Assembly: GCF_000346465.2 (NCBI RefSeq)
Contig: NC_034012.1
Coordinates: 3,423,488 to 3,487,487 of the forward strand
Origin: Prunus persica
Lineage: Eukaryota; Streptophyta; Magnoliopsida; Rosales; Rosaceae
DNA length: 64,000 bases
Direction: 5' to 3'
Under the pieces are notes generated by a model. The model saw only the letters and a program-made list of their open reading frames with translations, had not been told where the DNA came from and did not search any database. A program made the translations under genes and the position numbers. Of this stretch, positions 1 through 11,073 are shown one piece after another; position 1 is the stretch's first letter, and each line of letters opens with the position of its first letter.

Positions 1-2317
1 GCCCGGACACTCCCACAGGTGCTGGAGGGGGAGGATGAACTGGAACCCTAGGACTTGTAGTGGTAGGCTCAGGTGGTGGTGGTCCTTCTTCAACTATTTC
101 AGGGGGGCTAGCAACTGGTTCTGGAGATGGTTCCGGTGTGAGAGTTTCTTTGGGTGGTTCCTCTTTAGGAGGCTGTTCTTTAGGTGGCTCCTCTTTGGAA
201 GGTGCTTCCTTTGGTGGCTCTTCTTTGGGAGGTTGCTCCTTGGGTGGCTCCTCCTTAGGAGGCTGTTCTTTGGGTGTTTCCTCCTTAGGAGGCTGTTCTT
301 TGGGTGGCTCCTCCTTGGGAGATTCTTCCTTTGGTGGCTCCTCTTTGGGAGGTTCTTCTTTTGGTGTTTCCTCCTTAGGAGGCTGTTCTTTGGGTGGCTC
401 CTCCTTGGGAGTTTCTTCCTTTGGTGGCTCCTCTTTGGGAGGTTCTTCTTTTGGTGGCTCCTCCTTAGGTGGTTCTTCCTTTGGTGGTTCCTCCTTGGGA
501 GGTTCTTCCTTTGGTGGCTCCTCCTTGGGTGGTTCTTCTTTTGGTGGCTGCTCCTTAGGAGGTTCTTCCTTTGGTGGTTGCTCTTTGGGAGGTTCTTCTT
601 TTGGTGGCTCCTCCTTGGGTTGTTCTTCCTTTGGTGGCTCCTCCTTGGGTGGTTCTTCCTTTGGTGGCTCCTCCTTGGGTGGTTCTTCTTTTGGTGGCTG
701 CTCTTTGTGAGGTTCTTCCTTTGGTGGCTGCTCTTTAGGTGGTTCTTCCTTTGGTGGCTCCTCCTTGGGTGGTTCCTCCTTTGGTGGCTCTTCCTTTGGT
801 GGCTCCTCCTTGGGTGGTTGTTCTTTTGGTGGCTCCTCCTTGGGAGGTTGTTCCTTGGGTGGCTCCTCCTTGGGAGGTTGTTCCTTGGGTGGCTCCTCTT
901 TTGGAGGTTGTTCCTTTGGTGGCTCCTCTTTGGGGGGTTGTTCCTCCTTGGGAGGTTCTTCTTTAGGGGGTTGTGGTTTGGGTGTAGAAGGTGTTGGAAC
1001 CGATTCCGGTGATGGTTTTGGTGGTTGTTGCTTAGGTTGTGGAGGAGGTTGTTGTTTAGGTTGTTCTGGCTTTGGTGTCCTTGGCTTCTCAACTGGAGGC
1101 TGAGATGGTTTTGATGGTCCTTGTCCACCTCCTTGTCCACCTCCACACTTTGCCTTACCGCAATCCACTGGTTTGCTAACCACAACTTGACATTCTTTTG
1201 CTGACTTTTGTTGAGGCCTATCTGGTAAGCAGTTGCTTATGTCATCAAACACAACGTTCTTCCGAGAAGACGGTACACATTCTTGGGTCTCACCATTGAA
1301 GAAATTATAAGAGAACGTGAAGTTCACTAAGTTTGGCAATGTGCATATACTCTCGGGAACAAACCCAGTTAGCATGTTGTGTGAAATATCCACCTCTTCC
1401 AACTTCTCTAGGCCTTTGAAAGTTTTGGACAAGATCCCACTGAATGTGTTTGAACTAATATCAAACACAGTCACCTTTGAGAGATATCCGATTTCAGGAG
1501 GCAAACACCCAGCAAACTTGTTGTTGGACAAGATGATCTCGTTCAAAGTGTTTACCATCTTTCCAATGCTGTTAGGGATGCAGCCCTCAAGATCATTGTT
1601 GGCGACCACAAGAACTGAGACAGGGGAGTTACCAAGCGTGTCAGGAATGGTGGATGTGAACCTGTTGTCGTTCAAGAACAGGCCATCCAATTTCTTGTTG
1701 AAGAGCTCAGGAGGCAATTTCCCCTCAAAATTATTAAACCTGAGGTCAAGATACTTGAGGTTTGGAATATGCAGGACAACTTCTGGGAACGATCCCACGA
1801 ACCGGTTGTTGCTAACATCGAACTCATGGAGAAGAGTTAGCCTAGAGAAGCTCTTGGGGATGATACCACAGAACCTGTTGGAGTTTATGTGGAACAAGGC
1901 GATGTCTGTCAACAGGCCTAATTCAACAGGAAGGTATCCTGCAATGTCGGCATGGTTGAGATCAATGCCAGCCACAACCTCTAATTCTGGGTCATCAAGA
2001 GCTTTTGCACAGAACACTCCGGTATAAGAGCAGACATTAGCACCAACCCAGTTCTCTGTTGTTTTAAGAGGGTCTGAGTATATGGCCTTTTTCCATGCTT
2101 GAAGTGCAATGTATGCACGTCTAAGCCTGGTGTTGGGAAAGTTCAGGTTCAACTCAACCTCAAATTCATAATGATCAGGAAGGTCACCGCCTTCAGGGAG
2201 GGCTAACAGCTGTCTACGTGCAATAGAGGACGCTTCGGCATTGGTTAGAGCAGAGGAGAAGGAAGAGAATGAAGAAAAGAAAAGAAAGAAAACTAGGAAG
2301 CAGCCAGAGCCCTGCAT
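1..2317 (-). CDS. Pollen-type leucine-rich repeat extensin-like protein (LRX/PEX), 3' end outside window
   Basis: One open frame without introns runs from the ATG at 2317 to the window edge (about 772 codons, no stop reached). In order: a hydrophobic signal peptide (MQGSGCFLVFFLFFSSFSSF, residues 1-~28); an N-terminal region with the WVGANVCSYTGVFC cysteine motif (~80-95); about ten plant-type LRRs (for example LKYLDLRFNNFEGKLP, ISHNMLTGFVPESI; ~100-340); a Cys-rich hinge (SNCLPDRPQQ.., DCGKAKCGGG; ~355-400); then a long Pro/Lys/Glu region (from about coordinate 1130 down) of PPKEE and PPKEQ units, ending in PPPPGAPVG-like sequence at the edge. LRX proteins sit in the cell wall, bind RALF peptides and control tip growth. 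The PEX assignment is by architecture. The tail is unusual in having charged PPKEE units where Ser-Pro(4) extensin motifs are typical. Confidence 0.9.
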   Translation of the reverse strand, partial: MQGSGCFLVFFLFFSSFSSFSSALTNAEASSIARRQLLALPEGGDLPDHYEFEVELNLNFPNTRLRRAYIALQAWKKAIYSDPLKTTENWVGANVCSYTGVFCAKALDDPELEVVAGIDLNHADIAGYLPVELGLLTDIALFHINSNRFCGIIPKSFSRLTLLHEFDVSNNRFVGSFPEVVLHIPNLKYLDLRFNNFEGKLPPELFNKKLDGLFLNDNRFTSTIPDTLGNSPVSVLVVANNDLEGCIPNSIGKMVNTLNEIILSNNKFAGCLPPEIGYLSKVTVFDISSNTFSGILSKTFKGLEKLEEVDISHNMLTGFVPESICTLPNLVNFTFSYNFFNGETQECVPSSRKNVVFDDISNCLPDRPQQKSAKECQVVVSKPVDCGKAKCGGGQGGGQGPSKPSQPPVEKPRTPKPEQPKQQPPPQPKQQPPKPSPESVPTPSTPKPQPPKEEPPKEEQPPKEEPPKEQPPKEEPPKEQPPKEEPPKEQPPKEEPPKEQPPKEEPPKEEPPKEEPPKEEPPKEEPPKEQPPKEEPHKEQPPKEEPPKEEPPKEEPPKEEPPKEEQPKEEPPKEEPPKEQPPKEEPPKEQPPKEEPPKEEPPKEEPPKEEPPKEEPPKEEPPKEEPPKEEPPKEETPKEEPPKEQPPKEETPKEEPPKEEPPKEESPKEEPPKEQPPKEETPKEQPPKEEPPKEQPPKEEPPKEAPSKEEPPKEQPPKEEPPKETLTPEPSPEPVASPPEIVEEGPPPPEPTTTSPRVPVHPPPPAPVGVSG
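94..1100 (-). repeat. 15/30-nt coding tandem repeat encoding PPKEE/PPKEQ
   Basis: About 1 kb of degenerate 15-nt units, often paired as 30-nt, inside the extensin domain. All three frames of both strands stay open for long stretches, so spurious Gly/Ser-, Trp/Leu- and Arg/His-rich frames appear. Only the minus-strand PPKEE frame is continuous with the LRR domain. Expect length variation between alleles. Confidence 0.85.
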
Positions 2318-3600
2318 TTTTGGCTTTTCCACTGCCTCCTAGGTTTTGCCCAAGGATGCTTGTAGGTGATGAGGAGGAGAGGGTGAATAGGGAGTGTTAT
2401 ATTGAGCGGCAGGGCCAGTTTGGTTTGATTTGTTTGAGAGGCTGTGCAAAAATTTCTCTGCTATTTTTGCAATCTCAAGTAATTTGCCCATCTGGCTTTC
2501 ACAAATTAAGCACCACAAAATTAGTTGGTTACAGCTTTTCTTCATGTTTTTCAAAACAAATCTAAATTTAGGGAAGTTTTGTTTGGCAATGGAAATGCTT
2601 AGTAATTTGGTATTTTTGCCTAAATTTGCTTGTCATGGTTACTAAATGATTGACGGTTGATGACCAGGTCTCCTCCCAAATATCAGTAAAGAATTTTGCA
2701 TGCAGATAGATGGAGATCGCAGAATTTCTCTCATTTGTTTATGGAAAGATCAGTACTTTCGACCACATGAAAATCAGAACTTCTTTTTTTGGTAAATCAT
2801 GATCAGTACTTTCCGGCCAGCCACCCCAACAAATGTGCAAGAAAGAACATAATAGTAACAGGTCCAACTCGATGGCCTAGTGGGGTTTTTATGCCCTTCT
2901 CATAATTCTCTTTTTCAACTCTATGTCATGTTCTGTCCACCCAAAAAAAAAAAAAAGGAAAAGACAAAAATCAACTCTTTGTTTATTGAAAAAGGTTTTT
3001 GGTATGGTTAAACTAGTTCCCATTAAAATTGCTTCTTAGATTATAGATTGTAAGAGCCGGATTCATTTGCAAGATGTACCTTTCTGTTTTTGTAATTTAG
3101 GACATTTTATTATCCCTTCAAAATTCAAGTATTGCTTACATATTTGTGTTTTTCTTTCTACATAAACATCAGCTTACATAAATATAACATCGAACTGCAA
3201 AGGGCTATAATTAAGATCATTTACTCTTGCACTCGAGGTCATGTTGGAATTCACATCCCCCAATCGCTTGTGTAAAAAAAACATAAAATTTAATACTTGT
3301 GCATAGAATAACCACATAAAATATGCGAGTTGGAACATGGCATCATTGGCCTTTTTGTACACAAAGCAAAAGGCAAGTAAGACAATGCTTAATGTTCAAA
3401 GTTATGACCTTCCCCTTGCAGATTTTAAGTGCAAGCAAAAGGAACTTGGGCCACTTGGCTTGGTTTTGACTTTTGGGTTGAGTTTGAACTTAAATCCTTA
3501 CAAGTCCAGTCAACTCAGAATCCTCTTGATTAGTCTATGTCCATACGCATATATCCTACATAAACACATTTGCACGCGTTTTTAGCCATTATTGCAGTCA
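2318..3600. other. Intergenic, divergent promoters of the LRX and MACPF genes
   Basis: The LRX gene reads left and the MACPF gene reads right, so this 1.3 kb holds both promoters. A TATA-like ATATAAC lies near 2396-2403 (minus strand), about 80 bp upstream of the LRX ATG. I see no other gene, and the short open frames here lack family resemblance. Confidence 0.5.
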
Positions 3601-3760
3601 AAGGCTGCCTTTGGCTTTGGTACAAGAAGAAGAAGCCTCAACAAGAAATGCCCACCAACTCTCTACATAGTCTAAACTTTGGAGCCACCGCAAACCACCA
3701 AAACAAAACATAAACATAAACACTTGCTATTTGGGAATACTTTAAAAGAAAGAAAATCAA

Positions 3761-3847
3761 ATGATTCTCCCAGCCAACCACAAGGCACCAACAACGACAT
3801 CAATTTCTTCTCCTTGTTCTGCTTCCCTTCTTTCCCTTCGCCAGTGA
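3761..3847 (+). promoter_or_regulatory. Candidate upstream ORF of the MACPF gene
   Basis: A 28-codon ATG-to-TGA frame lies in the probable 5' leader and ends 20 nt before the main ATG at 3868, in a different frame. Whether it is transcribed depends on the start site, which I cannot see. Confidence 0.3.
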
Positions 3848-3867
3848 AAGACAAAGACCCTTTTTCT

Positions 3868-6800
3868 ATGGGAACCTCAACCAGAACCTCAAGCTCAGAC
3901 GCTTTGACCACCACTCTCTCCAACTCAATCCAAGCTCTGGGTCGTGGCTTTGATGTCACTTCCGATATTAGGCTTCTCTACTGCAAAGGGACACCTGGGT
4001 CCAGGCTTGTGATTCTTGATGAAGATCAGGCTAAAGATCTTGTTTTGTCTGATGGTGTTGTTGTGCCAAATGTGCCTGTCGATATCGACTGCGTACGTGG
4101 CCAGAGGACCATTGAGAGAAATCCTGTCTGCAGCTTCCATGAGGTGCTTTTTGATCCACTTTTCGTTGATGGGTTTTTTGTTTATTATGAGTTTAGATTC
4201 AAATTCCATGATTTTTTTGGTGTATTTGGGTAACTTAGGTTCTTGTTGCTGCTTATGTCACTGCAGAAACTTCAGTTCTGTATTGGGCTTGCTAGGAATT
4301 CAGTTTTCTTGGTTTTATTTTAGTTGAGTACTAAAAGTTGCCATCTTGGTTTGTTTTAAGCTTTGTAATTTGATGGTGAAGGGTACATGTTGCTTTGCTG
4401 GGTTTTCATGGTTTTGGGATTTCATATTTTGTGCCCTGTTGGGCTTTATTCAATTTTGCTTGTGTCGATTGCTTATATGTGAATCCAGTTATCTTTAGGT
4501 ACGTCAACACTTGATATGGTTGTTTTCCATGGCACAGTCTGAAAGTTAGAAAAGATCATGTCTTTGTCTTTTTCTGGGCTTCCGAATTGTTTTTCTTCAT
4601 AGATACTACTTAGAGAGGAAAAAACCTTGAGTATCAGCATTATATGCTAGGTTGTCTTGAATTGTTTGTGATATGCAGAGAATAAATTACTCATCTCTTG
4701 CAGAACAATGCACTATGAGCTCGTTAGGCCAAAGTTCTAGTGAATGTTTATCTTCAAGTTCTAGTGAATGTTTATCTTCCTTCTTGAGGGTTCAAAACAT
4801 AAGCAAGTGATAGTAGGCAAGTTACAATTGGGAAAATGTTGCATACTTGGACAACAGAGAGATGGCTAAATGAAGAAGAATGGTGTGAATAAATTATTTG
4901 AAATAAACAGTTTGTATAGTTTGCTTAACCAAACCTGTTTAGTTCATTAGAGAATAAAGTTGTCCTGAGATCCTGTGAACATGCTTACGCATAAAACTTA
5001 AGCTGTTGTGATCCAACAATTTATATTCCAACAGTAACCAAGTTCAGATGTATTTTCTTAAATTAGATTTTTCATTTTTGAACTATGTCTTCTGTTTATA
5101 GAATCAATGGTATCTATACCTATGTGGTTACGATTTCATGCATGCATTGGTATTTTGACTTACTTTCTCCTAATTATAGCAAACCATTTTACCTTGTTGT
5201 TAAAGTACAATTTTATGATCTTATGCCTTTGATCTTGAAACTCCAGATGGCAGAATACTTCAACAAGAAATCAGGAATATCAGGACGCACTCCCCTTGGA
5301 AGCTTTAATGCCATGTTTAATTTCACTGGTTCTTGGCAAGTTGATGCAGCAGCAACCAAATCCCTTGCTATGGTTGGATACTTCATTCCACTATACAAAG
5401 TTAAATTAGAAAAAGTGAATTTAGTTTTGCATGAGGAAATCAAGCGTGCTGTTCCTTACTCATGGGATCCTGCGGCCTTGGCAAGGTAAGCAACTATATG
5501 TGATAGCGAATCAAAATTCAAACCTGAAAATCCTGTCTGTTTTTTTTTTTCTTTTGTAAATCTAATACTCTCAAATATAAATAATAAAAAACAATTATCA
5601 ATAAAGTTGATAGGCTAATTTCAAATTTGAATAACTCAGTTTCCTATCTATATGTAAAACTAATAGATCTTCCATAGGACGATCTCACTTGTTGGCAGTG
5701 CCTGATTACTTAGTCTAATACGTACTTTGAGTCATAGTATGTTCCTACCTTGATCAATGGGTGATAAATGCAATTAAAGAGCTTTCTGATGACAAATTGA
5801 TTGATTAATTATCAAAACCTGCATATGATATATGGAGGCACTTGATCCAAAACATTCTATGTCCAAACATGAATGTAATGATACTAGTAACTGTTTATTG
5901 AAACACAAACTAGGTCTGTTCTAACAAGAAGAACAAGATATGCCATCTTTGGATTGTGCTGGGTTGTTCTTATAGTTACATCTTTTACTGCATGAATTTA
6001 GACATGGTCCCCCAGTAATTCATATTAAATTGTTTTTAATTTATAATGCTAAACAACAATATCTGGCGATTTATAACTGCTGAGCTGAGTGTTTCTTAAA
6101 TAAGGTAACTAGATCAATTTGATCTGTAAAGCACCAGAATTTTGATAGACAGTTTTCTTCTTCTTTTTTCCTCTTGTTCATTATTCAGTTTTATCGAGAG
6201 TTTTGGTACCCATATCGTCACATCTGCAACTATTGGGGGAAGAGATGTGGTCTATATCAGGCAGCACCAGTCATCTCCTTTGTCAACATCGGACATTGAG
6301 AATTATGTGAAAGACATTGGTGATCATAGGTTTGTGGACTCAAAAAGCCAGTCAACTCCTGGCCCATTAAAATACAAGGACAAGGTTTGTGTCATAAGCA
6401 TTTCACAACATATTTTTCCTTCTTTATTTATTATTTTTTTTTGGTGTGGTTTTACCAAGGAACTTCAATCATCCAGCTCAAACTTTCCACTCATTCTTGA
6501 AATAAATTTTGAGTTGTCTCTGTTCATTGCTTATTGCTCTTGTGTGTGAAGATCCTTAAACTTTGTTTCTCGTTTCAGGATGTTACAGTCATCTTTAGGA
6601 GAAGAGGGGGCGATGATCTTGAGCAGAGTCATGTCAAGTGGGCAGAGACTGTACAACTAGCACCAGATGTGATTAACATGACATTTACACCCATTGTTTC
6701 TTTGCTTGAAGGAGTGCCTGGAATAAAGCATTTGAGTCGTGCGATTGAGTTATATCTAGAATGTAAGACCCAATCTAAAACTCACTGTTCTAAAAATGTG

Positions 6801-8785
6801 GCTTTGAATGCAATCTGATATTAGATATATTATTGTAATTATTAACAATATATGGTTGGTTTGAATTATTATACAGAACCTTGTACATTGTTACATATTA
6901 AAAGTATGCTAACCTTTCATTAAAAAAAAAGTACGCTTACCTACGTGACCCCCCTGCCCCTCAAAAAAAAAAGAAAAGGTTGGGTCGACTTACCCACCTA
7001 TGCAGTTTTTGGTTGTAGCACTGCCAGGGCAGCTTTGGGTGATGGTGGGTCAGATGGCATGTCATTGGTATTAAGTAGAAAGATTGTGCTTGTTAGAAAG
7101 TCTTCGAAGATTTTAAAAACAATGTCTTTCTTGTGAATTTAAACCTTGTCTATTGGTCATTACATACTATTCATTTCTTTACTTTTCTGTCACCCAAACT
7201 TGTGAAGTTGTGGAAAGTTTCCCTGACATGCTGATAAGTGGTAACCCAGAAAGAATCTATGAATTGAAATCGCTTCATTCACTATTTTGGGAACAGGGTC
7301 TTTTTTAGGTGTTTCTACAACTATGTAGCTCCACCTGTTTGGGCATTACAGGTGTTTTTAACATTTATTATATGTTTGTAATTGTTTTTACCAGATAAGC
7401 CACCAATTGAAGATCTGCAATATTTCTTGGATTTTCAAATTGCTCAAGTTTGGGCCCCGGAGCAGAATAATCTGCAACGAAAAGAACCTGTGTGTTCATC
7501 CCTTCAGTTCAGTTTGATGGGTCCCAAGCTTTATATCAGTCCAGATCAGGTATTCTTGTTGGTTGTCATTAGTCCTTTAATGACTTTGTTATCAAATTAT
7601 TGTGTGGGAAAAGAATTGACTCTTTCGTTTCCTTCTACATTCCATTTCACTAGGAACCGACTTTCAAACTTTTGAGCTAATAATATTAAGGGGAGAAAAG
7701 ATAAATACGGAGGATGGTCGTAGCGGAAAGTATGAAAAGCATGTGAATGTTAAATTTAAAAAGCATTGAGGTAACAGAAAATAAGATGGAAAACAGCATC
7801 TAGTATTTGGTTTATAATCTACATAATTTAAATTAAATTTCTTTGAGACAGTGCTCCAAGATTCAACAGCTAAAACGCTAGGAGTTGACAGAATCTGATT
7901 TTATTTATTACGAGAAAAAGACAATCCTGGAACGGAACTTTTCTTCAATAATTTTAGGCCTGTCATGTTAATGTTAAAACATGTTTGTGTGGGGTGGGGG
8001 GGAAGGCGGTAGGCCCTCTTGAGGTTAATTATCAATAAATAAAATTAAGAATCCCTTCACTGCATCTCAGTATTTGTCTAACCATAAAGAATGTTTCTGT
8101 ACGTATATTAAAAAATCTATTGGCCTCGCAGGTAACAGTAGGACGTAAGCCTGTCACTGGGCTTAGACTGAACCTAGAAGGCAGCAAACAGAACCGACTT
8201 GCCATACATTTGCAACATCTAGTGTCCCTTCCAAAAATCCTTCAACCCCATTGGGATGCGCACATGGCGATAGGTGCACCCAGGTGGCAAGGTCCTGAGG
8301 AGCAAGACAGCCGTTGGTTTGAGCCAATCAAGTGGAAGAACTTCTCCCATGTAAGCACTGCACCAATAGAGCACGTGGAGACTTCTATTGGTGACCTCTC
8401 TGGTGTTCACATTGTCACAGGGGGTCAGCTTGGTGTTTGGGATTTTGGTGCCAAAAATGTATTGCACCTCAAGCTCCTCTTCTCCAAAGTACCAGGCTGC
8501 ACGATTAGGCGGTCTGTTTGGGATCACAGCCCCTCCGCCCCTTCTTGTGCACAGAGATCTGATGGTTCTTCTTCATCACACTCATATTTAAACAACAGAA
8601 CATCTGATGATAAAAAGGAAGATAGTTCAAGCCATATGGCAAAACTAGCAAAACTAGTGGACTTGACAGAAATGTCAAAAGGGCCTCAAGATATTCCAGG
8701 TCATTGGTTAGTCACAGGGGCTAAGCTTGGAGTTGACAAGGGAAAGATTGTATTGCGCGTAAAATACTCCTTGCTGAACTACTGA
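3868..8785 (+). CDS. MACPF domain protein, CAD1/NSL1 family
   Basis: Six exons joined by GT-AG introns: 3868-4143, 5247-5485, 6189-6384, 6579-6762, 7395-7549, 8132-8785; 567 residues, normal for the plant family. The start MGTSTRTSS is preferred because the family begins shortly before the conserved GRGFDVTSDIRLLYCKG block (near residue 28). The MACPF signature FGTHIVTSATIGG lies at 177-189 and WDPAALA just before it. Later blocks match the family well (YKPPIEDLQYFLDFQ, NRLAIHLQHLVSLPK, the C-terminal GPQDIPGHWLVTGAKL). Plant members (CAD1, NSL1) restrain salicylate-dependent cell death; whether they form pores is unsettled. It resembles the At1g14780 branch, by memory only. The codon across the exon 2/3 join gives Ser where paralogs usually have Arg. 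Confidence 0.9.
4732..4779 (+). repeat. 24-bp perfect tandem duplication in MACPF intron 1
   Basis: The unit AAGTTCTAGTGAATGTTTAT(CTTC) occurs twice head to tail at 4732-4755 and 4756-4779. It is identical in both copies, so probably a recent slippage event. Confidence 0.8.
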
Positions 8786-10960
8786 TCATTGCCCTTTTGT
8801 TTCGGTAATTGTAGACTTTCCACCAAAATTTGAGTCAGCATTCTTTGCACAGGCAACCCCTGTTCTGTACATTTTGTTCTTTTTGTTTCTTAGTCATCGT
8901 CAATTGATAGTCACATCATTATTTATCTGAGGGGTTTTCTTCTAGAATTGGTTGGGGATTTTCCTTTTTTCTTTGTTCGTTTTGGAGGACATTGTAAGTT
9001 GTTGAATAATTATATACTTGTTTACTTAATATATGAAGTAATTTATTTTCCAGTGACATCAACGCCCGTATAGGATGATTGACTAGTGGTCTAGCAATGC
9101 ATATATTCTTTGTCGATGCAATGTTTCGATTTTCATTTCATGTCTGGATGTGCACGCAGCTAGTATTTTATATTTGCTCGAGAACTCATCAAGAAAAGAC
9201 TTTTGGTTTAATAAGAAAATATATAATCCCAACTTCATGTTGAATGCAATTTGAACTTTTTGAGCCGAGTTTCTCATGGCTCTTAGAAAACTTGTAGGGA
9301 AGTTCTTTGCTTGTGGAAGCAACTGCAATGAGACAATACTAACTACTGCGCAGTGGTGGAAACTATGTACTTATTATTTTAGACTTCTTTGCTTGTGAAG
9401 TATGCAAGTAGCTGCAATAATGAGACAATAGTGACTCAGCCAAGTGATGAAAACTATGTATGCACCTAATCACTTGTGTTTTGTTGTCTTCTTTGTTTCT
9501 TATCTTTTTTTTTTCAGTGCCATAATTAGTATCTAGTTACCAAACCAGAATTACTCCACCCAAGGAGAGAGAGAAACCAGTATCTTATTACTATAATTGA
9601 ATGGTGGCTGAGTTTGTAATCTAAACAAGTTTTTAAGCCGAATGGGAAATTTATTGTCTGCATCAACACATACCTGTTGTGAGAGAGATTAGATTAAGAA
9701 TCCGGCTGATCAATTAGTAATGCTTTTCTTTCAAATATTGAAAGAGGTTCTAAGTTCGAATCCACCACCCTCCGATTAAAAATGAAAATCCGGCTGCAAC
9801 TGGAGCAGGCAAATTGCTAAACGCGTTAGGGTTATGTAGCCCCACATCTGACTTAATCATCCACACCCATTATACGTTAATCACAGTATAAAACAGTGTT
9901 TGGGTTTGAATTTCTGAGTATAATATTTCGTATACGTAACACAGCGTGAGCTATTCAGATGTCTGTACTGGTATCTGTCAGCTGTATGTTTTAACTTTTG
10001 TACAATAACAACATACAAGTCCTTTTTAATGTTGAGCCCACAAACTAAAATGCAAATTAACTTGCATATTTAGGCTGACATTTGCATTAACAAAAGGGTT
10101 CTTTAGCTTTCAACCAACCGTTCATGTCTACGTGAAAACTATGCTGCTGTGATGTGAATGATTGCTGCAAAATGAGATTGCAAGATACAGTCATTGAAGA
10201 AAGGGGCAGATAGTAAAGTCCAAGAGCAAAGGTCCTCCAAGGGCAAAGACAGATTGGGTGTTCAGATGCTTTTGGAATTGGGTGGACGTGCGAACTCTTC
10301 TTCTTGTAATGTTTCTCTATGTAACATTTCTAGAATTAGAATTCGAAAGTGCCCAACAATTTGGAATTACACTCAACCCCTTTCGAATACTTCCTCCATA
10401 TGCCCATCTAGTTTGTTTCCTCTTCATTTTCCTGAGTCGACAAGAAGTATTTTCAACCCTGTAAAAAGAACATTCAAGCAACAATTTAGATAATGGAAAC
10501 TTGACACAAAAATTGGTTAGGCTTTTGGAGTTTGACATTCCCAGGCTATTATGTTAAAGCACACGAAAAACGAAATCGAAAGATATTATAGCTGAGGACG
10601 AGAGTCTAATCTCGTCATGTGTATGAGTAAGATACATTTACCACTAGAGCTACAAGTTCTCACATTTCATATATCCTTAATTGAAAAAATTGAAACACAG
10701 TTTTTTCTAAGCACCAATAAGATTATTTTATTATATTCTATAGAAGTACATGTTAAATGGGTAGCTCTCATTCTGCTGTCCTTGTTCATGTTTCCTCTTG
10801 GACAATCCTTGACAATGTCTTGGGAATCTCTTACAGATGAAGTCGGCAAAGTTATGGCAAAACATGCACCAACATTCCAACAAATTAAAGGGCATTATGG
10901 GCATGACAATTGGTCGTTACATAACTTCCCCCATTAGCCTCACGTCCTTCTATGTGAATC
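8786..10960. other. Intergenic, 2.2 kb between MACPF and NPF genes
   Basis: Holds the MACPF 3'UTR and the NPF promoter. Two stretches look tRNA/SINE-derived: 9710-9790 has a B-box-like AAGTTCGAATCC followed by A-rich sequence, and 10588-10655 reads on the minus strand with an A-box-like TAGCTCTAGTGG. No gene is recognisable. Confidence 0.45.
10588..10655 (-). mobile_element. Possible tRNA-derived SINE remnant
   Basis: On the minus strand an A-box-like TAGCTCTAGTGG is followed about 40 nt later by a degenerate B box (GATTAGACTCTC). No poly(A) tail or target duplication was found, so this is tentative. Confidence 0.3.
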
Positions 10961-10962
10961 CT

Positions 10963-10970
10963 TATATATA
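10963..10970 (+). promoter_or_regulatory. TATA box of the NPF transporter gene
   Basis: TATATATA about 104 bp upstream of the ATG-only exon; a reasonable distance for a 5' leader of roughly 75 nt. Confidence 0.5.
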
Positions 10971-11073
10971 CAAACCTCAGTTTCAATTTGCTTCTCAACC
11001 ATTTTCTCAAGTACACATCGTAACCTCTTCTCTTAAGCACCAGAGATCACAGCATATCCTTGTAGCTAGATCG

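Noticed and set aside
35..1185. Long Trp/Leu-, Gly/Ser- and Arg/His-rich open frames over the repeat region
   Set aside because: They are other-frame readings of the PPKEE coding repeat. Only the minus-strand frame joined to the LRR domain has a signal peptide and conserved domains.
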